Source: Pseudomonas lactis (GTDB taxonomy: Bacteria; Pseudomonadota; Gammaproteobacteria; Pseudomonadales; Pseudomonadaceae). Taken from it: DNA of 64,000 nucleotides. The stretch is from the NCBI RefSeq assembly GCF_001439845.1, contig NZ_JYLO01000009.1, positions 62,001 through 126,000 on the forward strand, read 5' to 3'. The position numbers were made by a program, and so were the translations under genes. Shown here piece after piece: positions 28,038 to 37,886 of the stretch (within the stretch, counting starts at the first letter, position 1; the number at the start of each line of letters is the position of its first letter). Below the pieces are notes generated by a model, which made no database searches, was not told the origin of the DNA, and saw only the letters and a list, made by a program, of their open reading frames with translations.

Positions 28038-31000
28038 TCATGCGTGCTGGTCGGTCATGCCGCCACGGGCATGGCGCGCTTCGCGGCGCAGCGCCAGCTT
28101 GCGCACCACAACGTAGAACACCGGCGTCAGCACCAGGCCGAATACCGTCACGCCCAGCATGCCGGCGAACACCGCGATGCCCATGGCGTGGCGCATCTCG
28201 GCGCCCGCACCGCTGGCCAGCACCAGCGGCACCACGCCAGCGATGAAGGCGAACGACGTCATCAAGATCGGGCGCAGCCGCAAGCGCGCGGCTTCGAGCA
28301 CGGCTGCCAGCGGATCGGCCCCTTCGCTTTCCTTCGCGCGGGCGAACTCCACGATCAGGATCGCGTTCTTGGCAGCCAGGCCGACCAGCACCACGAAACC
28401 GATCTGCGTGAAGATGTTGTTGTCGCCCCCAGAGAGCCAGACGCCGGCGATCGCCGAGAGCAGCGCCATGGGTGCAATCAGCAGCACAGCGAACGGCAGC
28501 GACCAACTGTTGTACTGGGCCGCCAGGAACAGGAAGGCGAGCAGCACCGCCAGCGCGAAGATGTAGATCGCCGTGTTGCCAACCCGTTTTTCCTGGAAAG
28601 TCAGGTCCGTCCATTCGTAGGTCATACCGTCCGGCAGCGATTCGCTCACGATCTTCTCAATCGCGGCGGTGGCCTGGCCGGACGAGTAGCCCGGCGCTGG
28701 CCCGCCGCTGATGTCGGCCGAGGGAAAGCCGTTGTAATGCATCACCCGGTCGGGGCCGGAACTGCGCTCGATGGTCGCGATCGCGCTCAGCGGGATCATG
28801 TCGCCCGCTGCATTGCGCACCTTGAGCATGCCTATGTCCTCAGCCTGCATGCGGAACTGCGCATCGGCCTGGGCCATGACCCGGTAGGTGCGACCGAAGC
28901 GGTTGAAGTCGTTGACGTAGAGCGAGCCAAGGTTGACCTGCAGGGTGTCGAACACCTCGGTCAGCGATACGCCCTGCGACTTGGCCTTCACCCGGTCGAT
29001 GTCCACCTGCAACTGCGGCGCATTGGTCTGGAAGCTGGCGAGCATGTTCGCCAGCTCGGGCGCCTGCATGGCCTTGCCCATGATCTGGCCCTGTGCCTGC
29101 GCAAGCGCCTCGGGACCCAGGCCCGCCCGGTCCTCGATCTGCAGCTTGAAGCCGCCCATCGAACCCAGGCCCGGCACCGGCGGCGGCGGGAAGATGCCAA
29201 CGAAGCCGTCCGGGATCTGGCTGAACTTGCCCATGAGCTTGCCCTGGATGGCGAAGGCCGACAGCGACGGGTCCTTGCGCTCATCGAAGGGCTTGAGCAT
29301 GGCGAACATCAGCGCGGTGTTCGGCTGGTTCACCGGTCCATTGACCGACAGGCCCGGGAAGGCCACCACGCTCTCGACGCCCGGCTCAGCCAGTGCGATC
29401 TTGGTCATCTCCTTGACGACCGCCTCGGTGCGATCCAGCGAGGCGCCGGTCGGAAGCTGGGCGATGCCCACGAGATAGTACTTGTCCTGGGCCGGCACGA
29501 AGCCCGCAGGCACCTTGTGGAAGCCCAGCCAGGTCAGGCCCAGGAAGCCGACGTAGAGCAGCAGCACGATGGCGCTGCCGCGCACCGCGCGGCGCACGCC
29601 CCCGACGTAGGAATTCGAGGCGCGATCGAAGAAGCGGTTGAAGCGGCGGAAGAAGCCGCCGAACACGCCGTCGATGATGCGCGTGAGACGATCGGGCTTG
29701 GCCGCGCCGTGGTGCGGCTTGAGCAGGATGGCGGCCAGCGCTGGCGACAGCGTAAGCGAGTTGATCGCCGACAGGATGGTCGAGAACGCGATGGTCAGCG
29801 CGAACTGGCGATAGAACTCGCCCTGCAGCCCCGACAGGAACGCCGAGGGGATGAAGACCGCTGCCAGCACCGAGGTGATGGCCAGGATCGGGCCAGTCAC
29901 TTCATCCATCGCCTTGCGCGCCGCATCCTTGGGCGATTCGCCCAGCGCCATGTGGCGCTCCACGTTCTCCACCACCACGATGGCGTCATCCACCACGATG
30001 CCGATGGAGAGCACGAGGCCAAACAGCGACAGCGTGTTCAGCGAGAAGCCGAACATGTGCATCACCGCGAACGTGCCGACCAGCGAGACCGGCACGGCGA
30101 TCAGTGGAATGATCGACGCGCGCCAAGATTGCAGGAACAGCACCACCACGATCACCACCAGGAGGATGGCCTCCAGCAGCGTGACGGCGACGGACTGGAG
30201 CGAGGCGCGCACGAAGACTGTGGGGTCGTAGGCGATCTTGTACTCGATGCCTTCGGGGAACTTGGCCTGCAGCCGCTCCATCGTCGCGCGCACCGCGCTG
30301 GACGTGTCCAGGGCATTGGAGCCGGGCGTCATCAGGATTTGCAGGCCGACCGCGTTCTCGCCGTCGAGCTGGCCGCGCATGGTGTAGTTGTCCGAGCCCA
30401 GTTCCGTTCCAGGCGTGCGACGTCGCGCAGGCGGGTCACCTGGCCGTTGGCGCCGGCCTTGATCACGATGTCGCCGAACTGCTCTTCGGTGGTCAGGCGC
30501 CCCAGCGCATTGACGCTGACCTGGAAGGCGGCCGACGCATTCGGCTGCTGGCCGATCGAGCCGGCTGCGACCTGCACGTTCTGCTCGCGGATGGCGGCGA
30601 CCACATCGCTGGCGGTCATGCCCCGCGATGCGACCTTCTCGGGGTCGAGCCAGACGCGCATTGCGTACTCGCCTTCACCGCCGATGATCACGTTGGCGAT
30701 GCCCGGCAGGCGCGCCAGTTCGTCGCGCACGTTGAGCATCGCGTAGTTGGACACGTACAGCGGGTCGTAGCGGTCCCCCGGCGAGAGCATATGCACCACC
30801 ATGAGAATATCGGGCGCGGTCTTGTCGGTGACCACGCCGATGCGCTGGACCTCGGGCGGCAACCGGGGCAGCGCGCGTGAGACGCGGTTCTGCACCTGGA
30901 TCTGCGCGACGTCGGGGTCGATGTGCTGCTCGAACGAGATGGTCAGCACCATCCGCCCGTCCGTGGACATCTGGGACTGCATGTACATCATGCCTTCCAC

Positions 31001-31219
31001 GCCGTTGACCGCCTGCTCCAGCGGCGATGCCACGGTGTCGGCGATCACCTGCGGGTTGGCGCCGGGATAGCTGGCGGTGACCTGCACCGTCGGCGGCGTG
31101 ACCTGGGGGTACTCGCTCAGGGGGAGCTGGAAATAGCTGATCGCGCCCGCGATCAGCATCAGCACCGACAGGACGATGGCGAAGATCGGCCGGTTGATGA
31201 AGAAGCGGGGGAAATTCAT
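28038..31219 (-). pseudogene. RND multidrug efflux permease (MexF-like), broken by 5-bp duplication
   Basis: The N-terminal 270 residues (MNFPRFFINRPIFAIVLSVLML) and the remaining about 780 residues lie in different frames. The shift is at 30401-30410, where GTTCC occurs twice in tandem (GGAAC GGAAC on the coding strand). Removing one unit rejoins DVARLE to LGSDNYTMRG and gives one 1058-residue HAE-1 permease (3177 bases), close to MexF. Key transmembrane acidic pair GIVVDDAIVVVEN is present. The start overlaps the adaptor stop (ATGA). Confidence 0.92.
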
Positions 31220-32524
31220 TTGCGGGCCTCCGCCGAGCCGGCCGCGCCGTCAGCCTTGGCGGGGTCCGCGCCACCGGCCTTGGCAGGCGCCGCAGCGGGA
31301 GCCGGAGCGTTTGCCGCAGCCTTGGTCGCGCCGGTCGCGCCGGCGGCCGGTGCCGCGGGCGCCTGCATGGGCACCATGCGCGGCGTGACCGCCATGCCGG
31401 GGCGCACGAGGCCCTTGATGATGATCTTCTCACCGGCCTGCAGGCCGCCGTTGATGACGCGCAGCCCGTCCACCACCGGCCCCAGTTCGATGGGCCGGTA
31501 CTGGGCCTGGTTGTTCTCGCCCACGACCAGCACGTAGTTGCGCCCTTGGTCGGTGCCCACGGCCTGATCGTCGATCAGGACGGCCTCGCGCGCCGCGCCG
31601 GTGGACAGCTTGGCCCGGGCGAACATGCCGGGTGCCATGCGCCCATCCGGGTTGGGCACAACGGCGCGCGCGCGGATCGTGCCGGTGCTTCGGTCAATGG
31701 TGTTGCCCACGAAGTCGAGCGCGCCCCTGTGCGGGAAACCCTTGTCCGTGGTCAGCCCGACCTGCACGGGCAGCGAAGCCTTGCTACCGGCGCCCGCAGC
31801 GGGCCGCGAGCGGCTGACGACGTTGAGATAGGTGGCCTCATCAATGTCGAAGTACACGTGCAACGGGTCGATGGATACGATCGTGGTCAGCAGCGTGGCC
31901 GCGCCGGCGCCGCCACCGCTGACCAAGTTGCCCTCGGTCACGAGCACGCGGTCGACGCGCCCGGCGATGGGCGCAGTGACGCGGGCGTAGGACAGGTCCA
32001 GCTGAGCCGCAGCAACGGCGGCCTTAGCCGCCTGCACCTGAGCCTGGCGCGCGTTGCGTGCGGAGGCGGCATCGTCATAGGTCTTGCGCGCGACGGCGCC
32101 GGTCGCCACCAGGCGCTCGGCGCGGTCAAAGTCGGCCTGGGCCTGGCTGGCCAGCACCTCGGCCTGACGCAGTTGCGCCACGGCCGTGTCGAGCGCAACC
32201 TGGAACGGCCTCGGGTCGATCTGGAACAGCAGTTGGCCCTTGCGCACGAGGCTACCTTCGGGAACGCTCACCGCATCGACGGCGCCGCCGACCCGCGAGC
32301 GCAGCTCGACGGTCTTGGGCGCGGCCAGGAAGCCGGTGTACTCGGCCGATGGCGCGACCGTGCGGGTAATGACCTCGGCCACGGGCACCTGCGGCGCCAT
32401 CGGCGCGCCCGCCGGGGGCGCCGCGGCCTTGCCCTCGTCCTTGGCGTCGCGGGCAGCGATCGCTATCCCCCCCGACGGCTGCGATGACGCCTGCCACCAC
32501 AATGATTCTGATTTTTTTACGCAT
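31216..32524 (-). pseudogene. RND periplasmic adaptor (MexE-like) with a homopolymer frameshift near the N terminus
   Basis: ATG 32524 encodes MRKKIRIIVVAGVIAAVGG, a proper signal anchor, then the frame breaks at seven C (32467-32473, + strand). With six it continues IAIAARDAKDEGKAAAP and gives 435 residues. The rest is a normal adaptor: lipoyl halves, alpha hairpin (about 95-165) and a Pro/Ala-rich tail. An internal start could still yield a protein without the export signal. The single-base homopolymer indel may be real or a read error. Confidence 0.8.
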
Positions 32525-32590
32525 GGAAGTGACCCTTTCTTGGATGCAGGACTCCGGCCCTTCCGAAGCGCTCTGCAGACATTTGTGTGG

Positions 32591-32621
32591 AGGCTAGGCG
32601 TTACAACGACGGCAAGGTCAA
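32591..32621 (-). promoter_or_regulatory. MerR-type promoter before the RND efflux operon
   Basis: TTGACC (32616-32621) and TAGCCT (32591-32596) on the minus strand are 19 bp apart, 67 bases before the adaptor ATG. The spacer begins TTGCC but its dyad is weaker than at the copper promoters. The broken MerR gene at the operon end may have been its regulator. Confidence 0.55.
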
Positions 32622-32635
32622 GCCCTCTTGTTGCC

Positions 32636-35344
32636 TCAGCGGGCAGACGGCACGGACAAGGTGGTGGGACGCCCGGCGTCGTCGCCGTGGTTGGCCTCCG
32701 GCGCGCCCTTGAAGCGCAGCAGGCGCAGTGCGTTCAGCGTGACCAGGGCCGTGGCGCCGGTGTCGGCCAGCACGGCAACCCACAAGCCGGTGATACCCAA
32801 CACGGTGGTGACCAGGAACAAGCCCTTGAGGCCAATGGCGAATACGACGTTTTGGTGAATGTTGGCCATCGTCGCCCGCGACAGGGCCACCAGGTGGGCC
32901 ACGTCCGTGACGCGGCTCTTGAGCAGCGCGGCATCGGCGGTTTCCAGCGCCACGTCCGTGCCGCCGCCCATGGCGATACCCACGTCGGCGGTCGCCAGGG
33001 CCGGCGCGTCGTTGATGCCGTCGCCGACCATCGCCACCTTGGCATCACGCTTCATCTCGTTGACCAAGCGCAGCTTGTCCTGCGGCAGCAGCTCGGCCTC
33101 CCACTCGATGCCCAGCTTGCCGGCGATCGCCTGCGCGGTGCGGCGGTTGTCGCCGGTCAGCATGACCGAGCGCACGCCCATGGCGTTGAGCTGGGCCACG
33201 CCTTCGCGCGCGTCGCGGCGGGGCTCGTCGCGCAGGGCCAGCAGGCCCAGAACGTTCTTGCTGGCTTCGTCGAACAGGACCACCACGGTCTTGCCGCCAT
33301 CCTCCAGCTTGTCGATTTCCCTGCGGTGCGCGGCTGTCAGCGTGGCCGTCTGTTCCGCATGGGCGGGCGATCCGACAGCGAGCGCACTGCCGTTCACGGT
33401 GGCGCGCACCGCCTTGCCGGCAATGGCCGATGCGCCCGTGGCCTGGGGAATCGCCACGTCCAGGCTCTTGGCATGGGCGACAATGGCCTTCGCCAAGGGA
33501 TGGTTTGAGCCGGACTCGACAGCGGCGGCAAGCGCAAGGACCTGTTGATGCTTGAACAGCCCGAAGGGCAGGACCTCGGTGATGCGCGGCTTGCCCTCGG
33601 TCAGCGTGCCAGTCTTGTCGAAGGCAATGGCGCGCACGCGGCCGATGGTTTCCAACGCGTTGCCACCCTTGATCAGCAGGCCCCGTCGCGTGGCCACCGC
33701 AAGGCCCGAGGCGATGGCCGCCGGTGTGGAGAGCACCAGCGCACATGGGCAGGCAATCAACAGCAGTGCGAGGCCGCGGTACAGCCAGGTACCCCAGTCG
33801 CCACCCATGGCAAGTGGCGGAACCACCACGATCAACGCCGCGATGGCCATGACGGCAGGGGTGTAGTAGCGGCTGAACTTTTCGATGAAGCGAGCCGTGG
33901 GCGCCTTGGAGGACTGCGCCTGCTCCACCAGTTGGATGATGCGAGAAATGGTGTTGTCCGATGCCGTCTTCTCGACTTGTACTTCGAGCACGCCATCGAC
34001 GTTGATGGAGCCGGCGAACACGTCGGCACCGATAGCCTTTTGACGCGGTACGGACTCGCCGGTGATAGGCGACTCGTCCAGGCTGCTTTCACCGCGGAGG
34101 ATCTTGCCGTCCGCAGGCACCCGGTCACCAGGGCGCACCAGCACGCGGTCGCTCACGCGCAGGGAAGCGGCGGGCACTTCGCGCTGCCCGCCCGCGGCAT
34201 CGAGCAGTACCGCCGTCTTAGGCACCAGGGAGGCCAGCGCCTTGATGCCGGCGCGCGCGCGGCCGGCGGCCACGCTTTCCAGCAGCTCGCCGATCGCGAA
34301 CAGGAACACCACGGCAGCAGCTTCCTCGGCCTCGCCTATCACGAGCGCGCCCAGCGAGGCGACGACCATCAGCGTTTCGATAGAGAACGGCGAGCCTGAC
34401 ACAGCCAGCGCGAAGGCTTTGCGAGCGAACGGCAGCACGCCCGCGATCACCGCAGCGGCGAAGATCCATTCAGCGTAGCCAGGAACGAACTGCGCGATCG
34501 CGTAGGCCGAGCCCATCAGGCCGCCCAGGCCCAGCACGTGCTTGCCTTTCTTCGTCTGCCACCAGCGCTGATGGCGCGCCGTCGATGCTGCTGCTGGGGC
34601 CGCGGGTGCTGAGCCATCATGGCGGCGCACGTCGGAGACGCCGAAGCCCAGGCTCTTGATGGTCTTCTCGATGTGGCCGAGCTGCGTGGGGCCGCCAGAC
34701 GCGAGCGTCAATTCCAGCGTTTCTGCGGTGAAGTTTATGCGGGCATCGGACACGCCATCCATGCGAGCGAGCGCCGTTTCGATCTTGCCGACGCAACTGG
34801 CGCAGTCCATGCCCTCGACGCGCATGGACACGTTGGGGGGCGTGCTGGGTGCTCCACGGGAGGCAGAGGCCGGCGCATGGTCATGCCCGCTGCAGGCCCC
34901 GTGATCGTGACCGTGGTCATGGGCATGGCCGTGAGCATGGCCATGCCCATGGTCATCACCGCACGCTTTGCCGTGCGAATGATCGTGCCCGTGGTCGTGG
35001 GCATGCCCATGGTCATGGTGGCCGCCGCAGCCGGCGTGGTCATGCGCGTGGGCCGCATGGCACGGTGCAGGTGCTGCGGACATTTCGGACGCGGGCAGTG
35101 CCTGCACGTCGAAGCCCAGGGACCGGATTTTCTTGGCAATGTCGCGTGCAGTATTTCGGCTACTTGTGCTGCGCGTCAACGTCAGCGTCTCATTTGTAAA
35201 ATTAACCTGTACATTTGATACGCCATCAATTCGACCAAGCGCTGTTTCAATCTTGCCGACGCAACTGGCGCAATCCATACCTTCGACCCGAAAGCCCAGT
35301 TGTTCGTCCTGCGCTCCTGTGCCGTCCAATGTTTCCAAAGACAT
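32636..35344 (-). CDS. Zn/Cd/Pb-exporting P1B-type ATPase with two HMA domains and a His-rich linker
   Basis: The 902-residue pump exports soft divalent metals across the inner membrane. It has HMA1 (GMDCASC, C25/C28), a linker of about 60 residues (96-156) with more than 25 His mixed with Asp and Gly, HMA2 (C181/C184), then membrane segments, the CPC motif in IACPCALVLS, the [11 protein letters not shown] phosphorylation loop and [13 protein letters not shown] with this surrounding is the ZntA/CadA class, not CopA. GGAG precedes ATG 35344. It is on the same strand as the RND genes, but these have their own promoter. Confidence 0.9.
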   Translation of the reverse strand: MSLETLDGTGAQDEQLGFRVEGMDCASCVGKIETALGRIDGVSNVQVNFTNETLTLTRSTSSRNTARDIAKKIRSLGFDVQALPASEMSAAPAPCHAAHAHDHAGCGGHHDHGHAHDHGHDHSHGKACGDDHGHGHAHGHAHDHGHDHGACSGHDHAPASASRGAPSTPPNVSMRVEGMDCASCVGKIETALARMDGVSDARINFTAETLELTLASGGPTQLGHIEKTIKSLGFGVSDVRRHDGSAPAAPAAASTARHQRWWQTKKGKHVLGLGGLMGSAYAIAQFVPGYAEWIFAAAVIAGVLPFARKAFALAVSGSPFSIETLMVVASLGALVIGEAEEAAAVVFLFAIGELLESVAAGRARAGIKALASLVPKTAVLLDAAGGQREVPAASLRVSDRVLVRPGDRVPADGKILRGESSLDESPITGESVPRQKAIGADVFAGSINVDGVLEVQVEKTASDNTISRIIQLVEQAQSSKAPTARFIEKFSRYYTPAVMAIAALIVVVPPLAMGGDWGTWLYRGLALLLIACPCALVLSTPAAIASGLAVATRRGLLIKGGNALETIGRVRAIAFDKTGTLTEGKPRITEVLPFGLFKHQQVLALAAAVESGSNHPLAKAIVAHAKSLDVAIPQATGASAIAGKAVRATVNGSALAVGSPAHAEQTATLTAAHRREIDKLEDGGKTVVVLFDEASKNVLGLLALRDEPRRDAREGVAQLNAMGVRSVMLTGDNRRTAQAIAGKLGIEWEAELLPQDKLRLVNEMKRDAKVAMVGDGINDAPALATADVGIAMGGGTDVALETADAALLKSRVTDVAHLVALSRATMANIHQNVVFAIGLKGLFLVTTVLGITGLWVAVLADTGATALVTLNALRLLRFKGAPEANHGDDAGRPTTLSVPSAR

Positions 35345-35411
35345 ATCAATCTCCTGGTTCTCTGAGTAATCGCCGTGGCAGGACGCACAAATCAGCGATC
35401 GGAATGTTATG

Positions 35412-35433
35412 CAAACAAATGAACACTTGTTTG
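35412..35433. promoter_or_regulatory. Dyad before the P1B ATPase
   Basis: Arms CAAACAA and TTGTTTG flank ATGAACAC, 68 bases before the ATPase ATG. It contains the TGAACA half-site of SmtB/ArsR operators although the right half is degenerate, so an ArsR-family protein is a reasonable candidate. Confidence 0.5.
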
Positions 35434-35510
35434 TATGTTTATTCAAAAAAAAGAAAGAATCTCTTTCTGGCTGAACCATCCGACCGCTGCTTTATGCAGC
35501 TGCCATTAAG

Positions 35511-36080
35511 TCATTTTTTGTTGCGCAGCATCTGGTAGGTTTCAAATGCGGTGCGGTAGGCATCACTATAGGTATCAGGCGTCTGCTCACCAGCCCAGAA
35601 TCCAGCCATTCCCGCAACCTGCCAATCTGCCAAATCACTCTTTACTTGAGCACGAGTCAATGCCACCGGAGCCTTGTAAGCCGCACCCAGCTTGAGCTGG
35701 AGATAGCTCTCGTAGGCTTGTTGGTAGGCTTGGGTGTGCGAAGCGGTGGTGATTCCGCGCGAGGTGAACGCGTGCATGCCGGAGATTTTCCACAGTTCCA
35801 AATCAGCCATCACTTCAGCACGAGTCTTTCCTGCTGAGGGCGCCTGATACATATCACCTTGGGTCAATTGCAAGTAGCGCTGAAAGGCAGCCTGGTATTG
35901 AGGGCTGAACGTATCCGGGCCGCTTTCGCCGCGAGACAACGCTTCCAACCCAGATTGCCTCCAAGCAGCCAGATCCTCCTGGACCTGTTGCCGTGTCATA
36001 TCTGCGGCGAACGGTTGAGCGTTTACTCCAGCAGCAAAAAGTGCGGAAAGCAGAACAGCAAAGCGAATTTTCTTGGACAT
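35511..36080 (-). CDS. Exported protein with three DUF4148-like repeats
   Basis: The 189-residue protein has a signal peptide (cleaved near ...GVNAQPFA) and three tandem units of about 54 residues, each beginning TR.xV..DL..W..(S/A)GM and ending in a Tyr/Gln-rich YxxAYxxYLQL helix. DUF4148 proteins are small periplasmic proteins common in Burkholderiales, of unknown function. ATG 36080 has GGAG nine bases upstream. An ArsR-type operator lies 77 bases before the ATG, which suggests metal control. The repeat count is more than usual. Confidence 0.75.
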   Translation of the reverse strand: MSKKIRFAVLLSALFAAGVNAQPFAADMTRQQVQEDLAAWRQSGLEALSRGESGPDTFSPQYQAAFQRYLQLTQGDMYQAPSAGKTRAEVMADLELWKISGMHAFTSRGITTASHTQAYQQAYESYLQLKLGAAYKAPVALTRAQVKSDLADWQVAGMAGFWAGEQTPDTYSDAYRTAFETYQMLRNKK

Positions 36081-36156
36081 GGTCAATACTCCTTGACGTT
36101 AAAAATAATGGCGTGGTCCTTACGCCTTTCGGATACCCCGTAGACAAATAATAACA

Positions 36157-36178
36157 CACATGAAGATATGTTCAAGTG
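36157..36178. promoter_or_regulatory. ArsR/SmtB-type operator before the DUF4148 gene
   Basis: The dyad CAC-A-TGAA-N6-TTCA-A-GTG matches its own complement at 18 of 22 positions. The core TGAA-N6-TTCA equals that before the CDF gene and the MFS gene. Confidence 0.72.
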
Positions 36179-36309
36179 TTTATTTTTAGAGTGCTTTTTG
36201 CTTGGGGTCTTCTAGGCATTCAGCAAGGCGCGCCGGTGTCTCTCTAGATTAATAGCCAAAAAAAGCCTACCCCTTGAAGGCGTAGGCCGGCGCGCACTCA
36301 CATGTTCAG

Positions 36310-36687
36310 TCAATCGTCGTGTCTGTCCTCCGAAATGTGAACCGCCATGTCCTGGAGTACCTGGCTGACGTGCTGGTCGGCAATGCCGTAGAAGATGTGC
36401 TTGGCTTGGCGCTCGCCGCGCACGAGGCGCGCGCCGCGCAACAGGCGCAGGTGATGGCTGACCAAGGACTGCGACAGGTCTAGCGAGCCAGCAATGTCGC
36501 CCACTGCGACCGATCCGCGCATGCACTGCAACAGGATTTTCAATCGCGATTGGTCGCCCAGCAGGCGGAAGGTCTCTGCCAGAACAGCGACGTCACTTTG
36601 CGATAGTGCGAGGACATCAGTGGTCGTGCCGTGGTTAGAGGTCGAACATTGCACAATAGCGGCGCTGGTGGTTTTGCGGGATGTCAT
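36310..36687 (-). CDS. ArsR/SmtB-family metal sensor repressor (first copy)
   Basis: The 125-residue winged-helix repressor has the core LLGDQSRLKILLQCMRG and recognition helix LDLSQSLVSHHLRLLRGARLV. In the last helix the ligand set D-x-H-x10-H-x2-E (ADQH...AVHISE) follows the alpha5 site spacing of CzrA and SmtB with Glu in the last place. It should therefore sense Zn, Cd or Co. It is encoded just after the CDF exporter on the same strand (43 bases) and probably represses it through the dyad at 37797. Confidence 0.88.
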   Translation of the reverse strand: MTSRKTTSAAIVQCSTSNHGTTTDVLALSQSDVAVLAETFRLLGDQSRLKILLQCMRGSVAVGDIAGSLDLSQSLVSHHLRLLRGARLVRGERQAKHIFYGIADQHVSQVLQDMAVHISEDRHDD

Positions 36688-36730
36688 GGATTCAAACCCT
36701 CAAGTGAACTGCGAACCGTCTAGCACGGCC

Positions 36731-37753
36731 TCAATGCTTGTGACCGGGAGCGGAGTGGTCATGGTCATGATTGTGCTCACTGTGGTCGTGGCCGCTGTGG
36801 TCCTGACGGCCTGTCGTGGGTTGCAGGCTGCAGATGTTCTCGTCAGCCTCCGAGTTCCAGTCGATTCCGACTGTGGCGTGTTCGATGCTGAACTGCTCTC
36901 GCAGCACCGCCTCGACGCGCTTGACCACAGCTCGCGCCTCCTCGTCCACGTTGGGTCGAACGTGTAGCGTGGCCATCGTGCGACCGGAAGTGAGTTGCCA
37001 CACGTGAACATGGCTGACAGCCGCCAGGCCGGGCACAGTGCTCATCAGGCCTTGTTCCACCTTTTCCGGCGAAGCGTCCTCTGGCGCACCCTCCAACAGG
37101 ATATGGATCGACTTGGCCAGGAGCTTCCAGGCGCTGCGCAGAATCAACGCCGCTACTAGAACCGACAGGATGGGGTCGATCGGAGTCCAGCCGGTGAAGT
37201 AGATGACGATCGCTGCAACGATGGCGCCGACAGAGCCGAGCAGGTCACCCATCACGTGGAGGATGGCACCTTTCACATTGACGTGATCGGTTTCGCCGCG
37301 GGTCATGATCCACAGCACGAGGACGTTGATCAGTAAGCCGAGCACGGCGACGATCATCATCGGGCCGGCGAGGATGACGGGCGGCGCCTGCAGCCGCTCC
37401 CACGCCTCGTAGGCGATCCATGCGACGATCGCGAACAGGGTCACGGCGTTCAGGAAGCCGGCGATGACCTCGAAGCGCAGGTAACCGAATGTGCGTTTGC
37501 TGTCGGCTGCGCGGCGACCGAATCGGAAGGCAGCGTAAGCCAGGGCAAGTGCCACGGCGTCGGTCAGCATGTGGCCAGCATCGGCAAGTAGGGCTAGCGA
37601 GCCCGACAGCACGCCGCCGACAGCTTCCACGAGCATGAAGCCGAAGATCAGGAAGAAGGAAACCAGAACCTTGCGCTCGTTGGCGCTCGTCACTGTGGGG
37701 GTGTGGTCGTGATCATGGTCGTGACCATGGTCATGTGCATTGGATTGGGACAT
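36731..37753 (-). CDS. czcD: CDF-family cation exporter, CzcD-like
   Basis: The 340-residue protein exports Zn, Co or Cd by proton exchange. Six membrane segments are visible; the metal site motifs HMLTD (H61, D65) and HVMGD (H166, D170) are the H/D pairs of Zn-type CDF proteins. Both ends are His-rich: HDHGHDHDHDH at 7-17 and a C-terminal His/Asp tail after 315. It has an ArsR-type operator directly upstream and the arsR gene directly downstream. Confidence 0.9.
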   Translation of the reverse strand: MSQSNAHDHGHDHDHDHTPTVTSANERKVLVSFFLIFGFMLVEAVGGVLSGSLALLADAGHMLTDAVALALAYAAFRFGRRAADSKRTFGYLRFEVIAGFLNAVTLFAIVAWIAYEAWERLQAPPVILAGPMMIVAVLGLLINVLVLWIMTRGETDHVNVKGAILHVMGDLLGSVGAIVAAIVIYFTGWTPIDPILSVLVAALILRSAWKLLAKSIHILLEGAPEDASPEKVEQGLMSTVPGLAAVSHVHVWQLTSGRTMATLHVRPNVDEEARAVVKRVEAVLREQFSIEHATVGIDWNSEADENICSLQPTTGRQDHSGHDHSEHNHDHDHSAPGHKH

Positions 37754-37796
37754 GGGCGCCTCTGCTGGTTGAGTGTTTGACTATGGCGAAATATAA

Positions 37797-37818
37797 CACA
37801 TGAATATGTGTTCATGTG
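37797..37818. promoter_or_regulatory. ArsR/SmtB-type operator before the CDF exporter
   Basis: The inverted repeat CACATGAA-N6-TTCATGTG has perfect 8-bp arms and lies 44 bases before the CDF ATG on the minus strand. It is the best of the TGAA-N6-TTCA set and sits where a repressor would block the promoter. Confidence 0.82.
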
Positions 37819-37886
37819 ATATATTTTCGCTCACCCTTCTCAGCCTCCGAAGCCATGCGTTGTGATGCCGCAACGAGAAAATGTGC

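Noticed and set aside
27999-30746. 915-residue + strand open frame rich in His, Arg and Gln
   Set aside because: It is antisense to the RND permease; composition is that of a shadow frame, with no motif or ribosome binding site.
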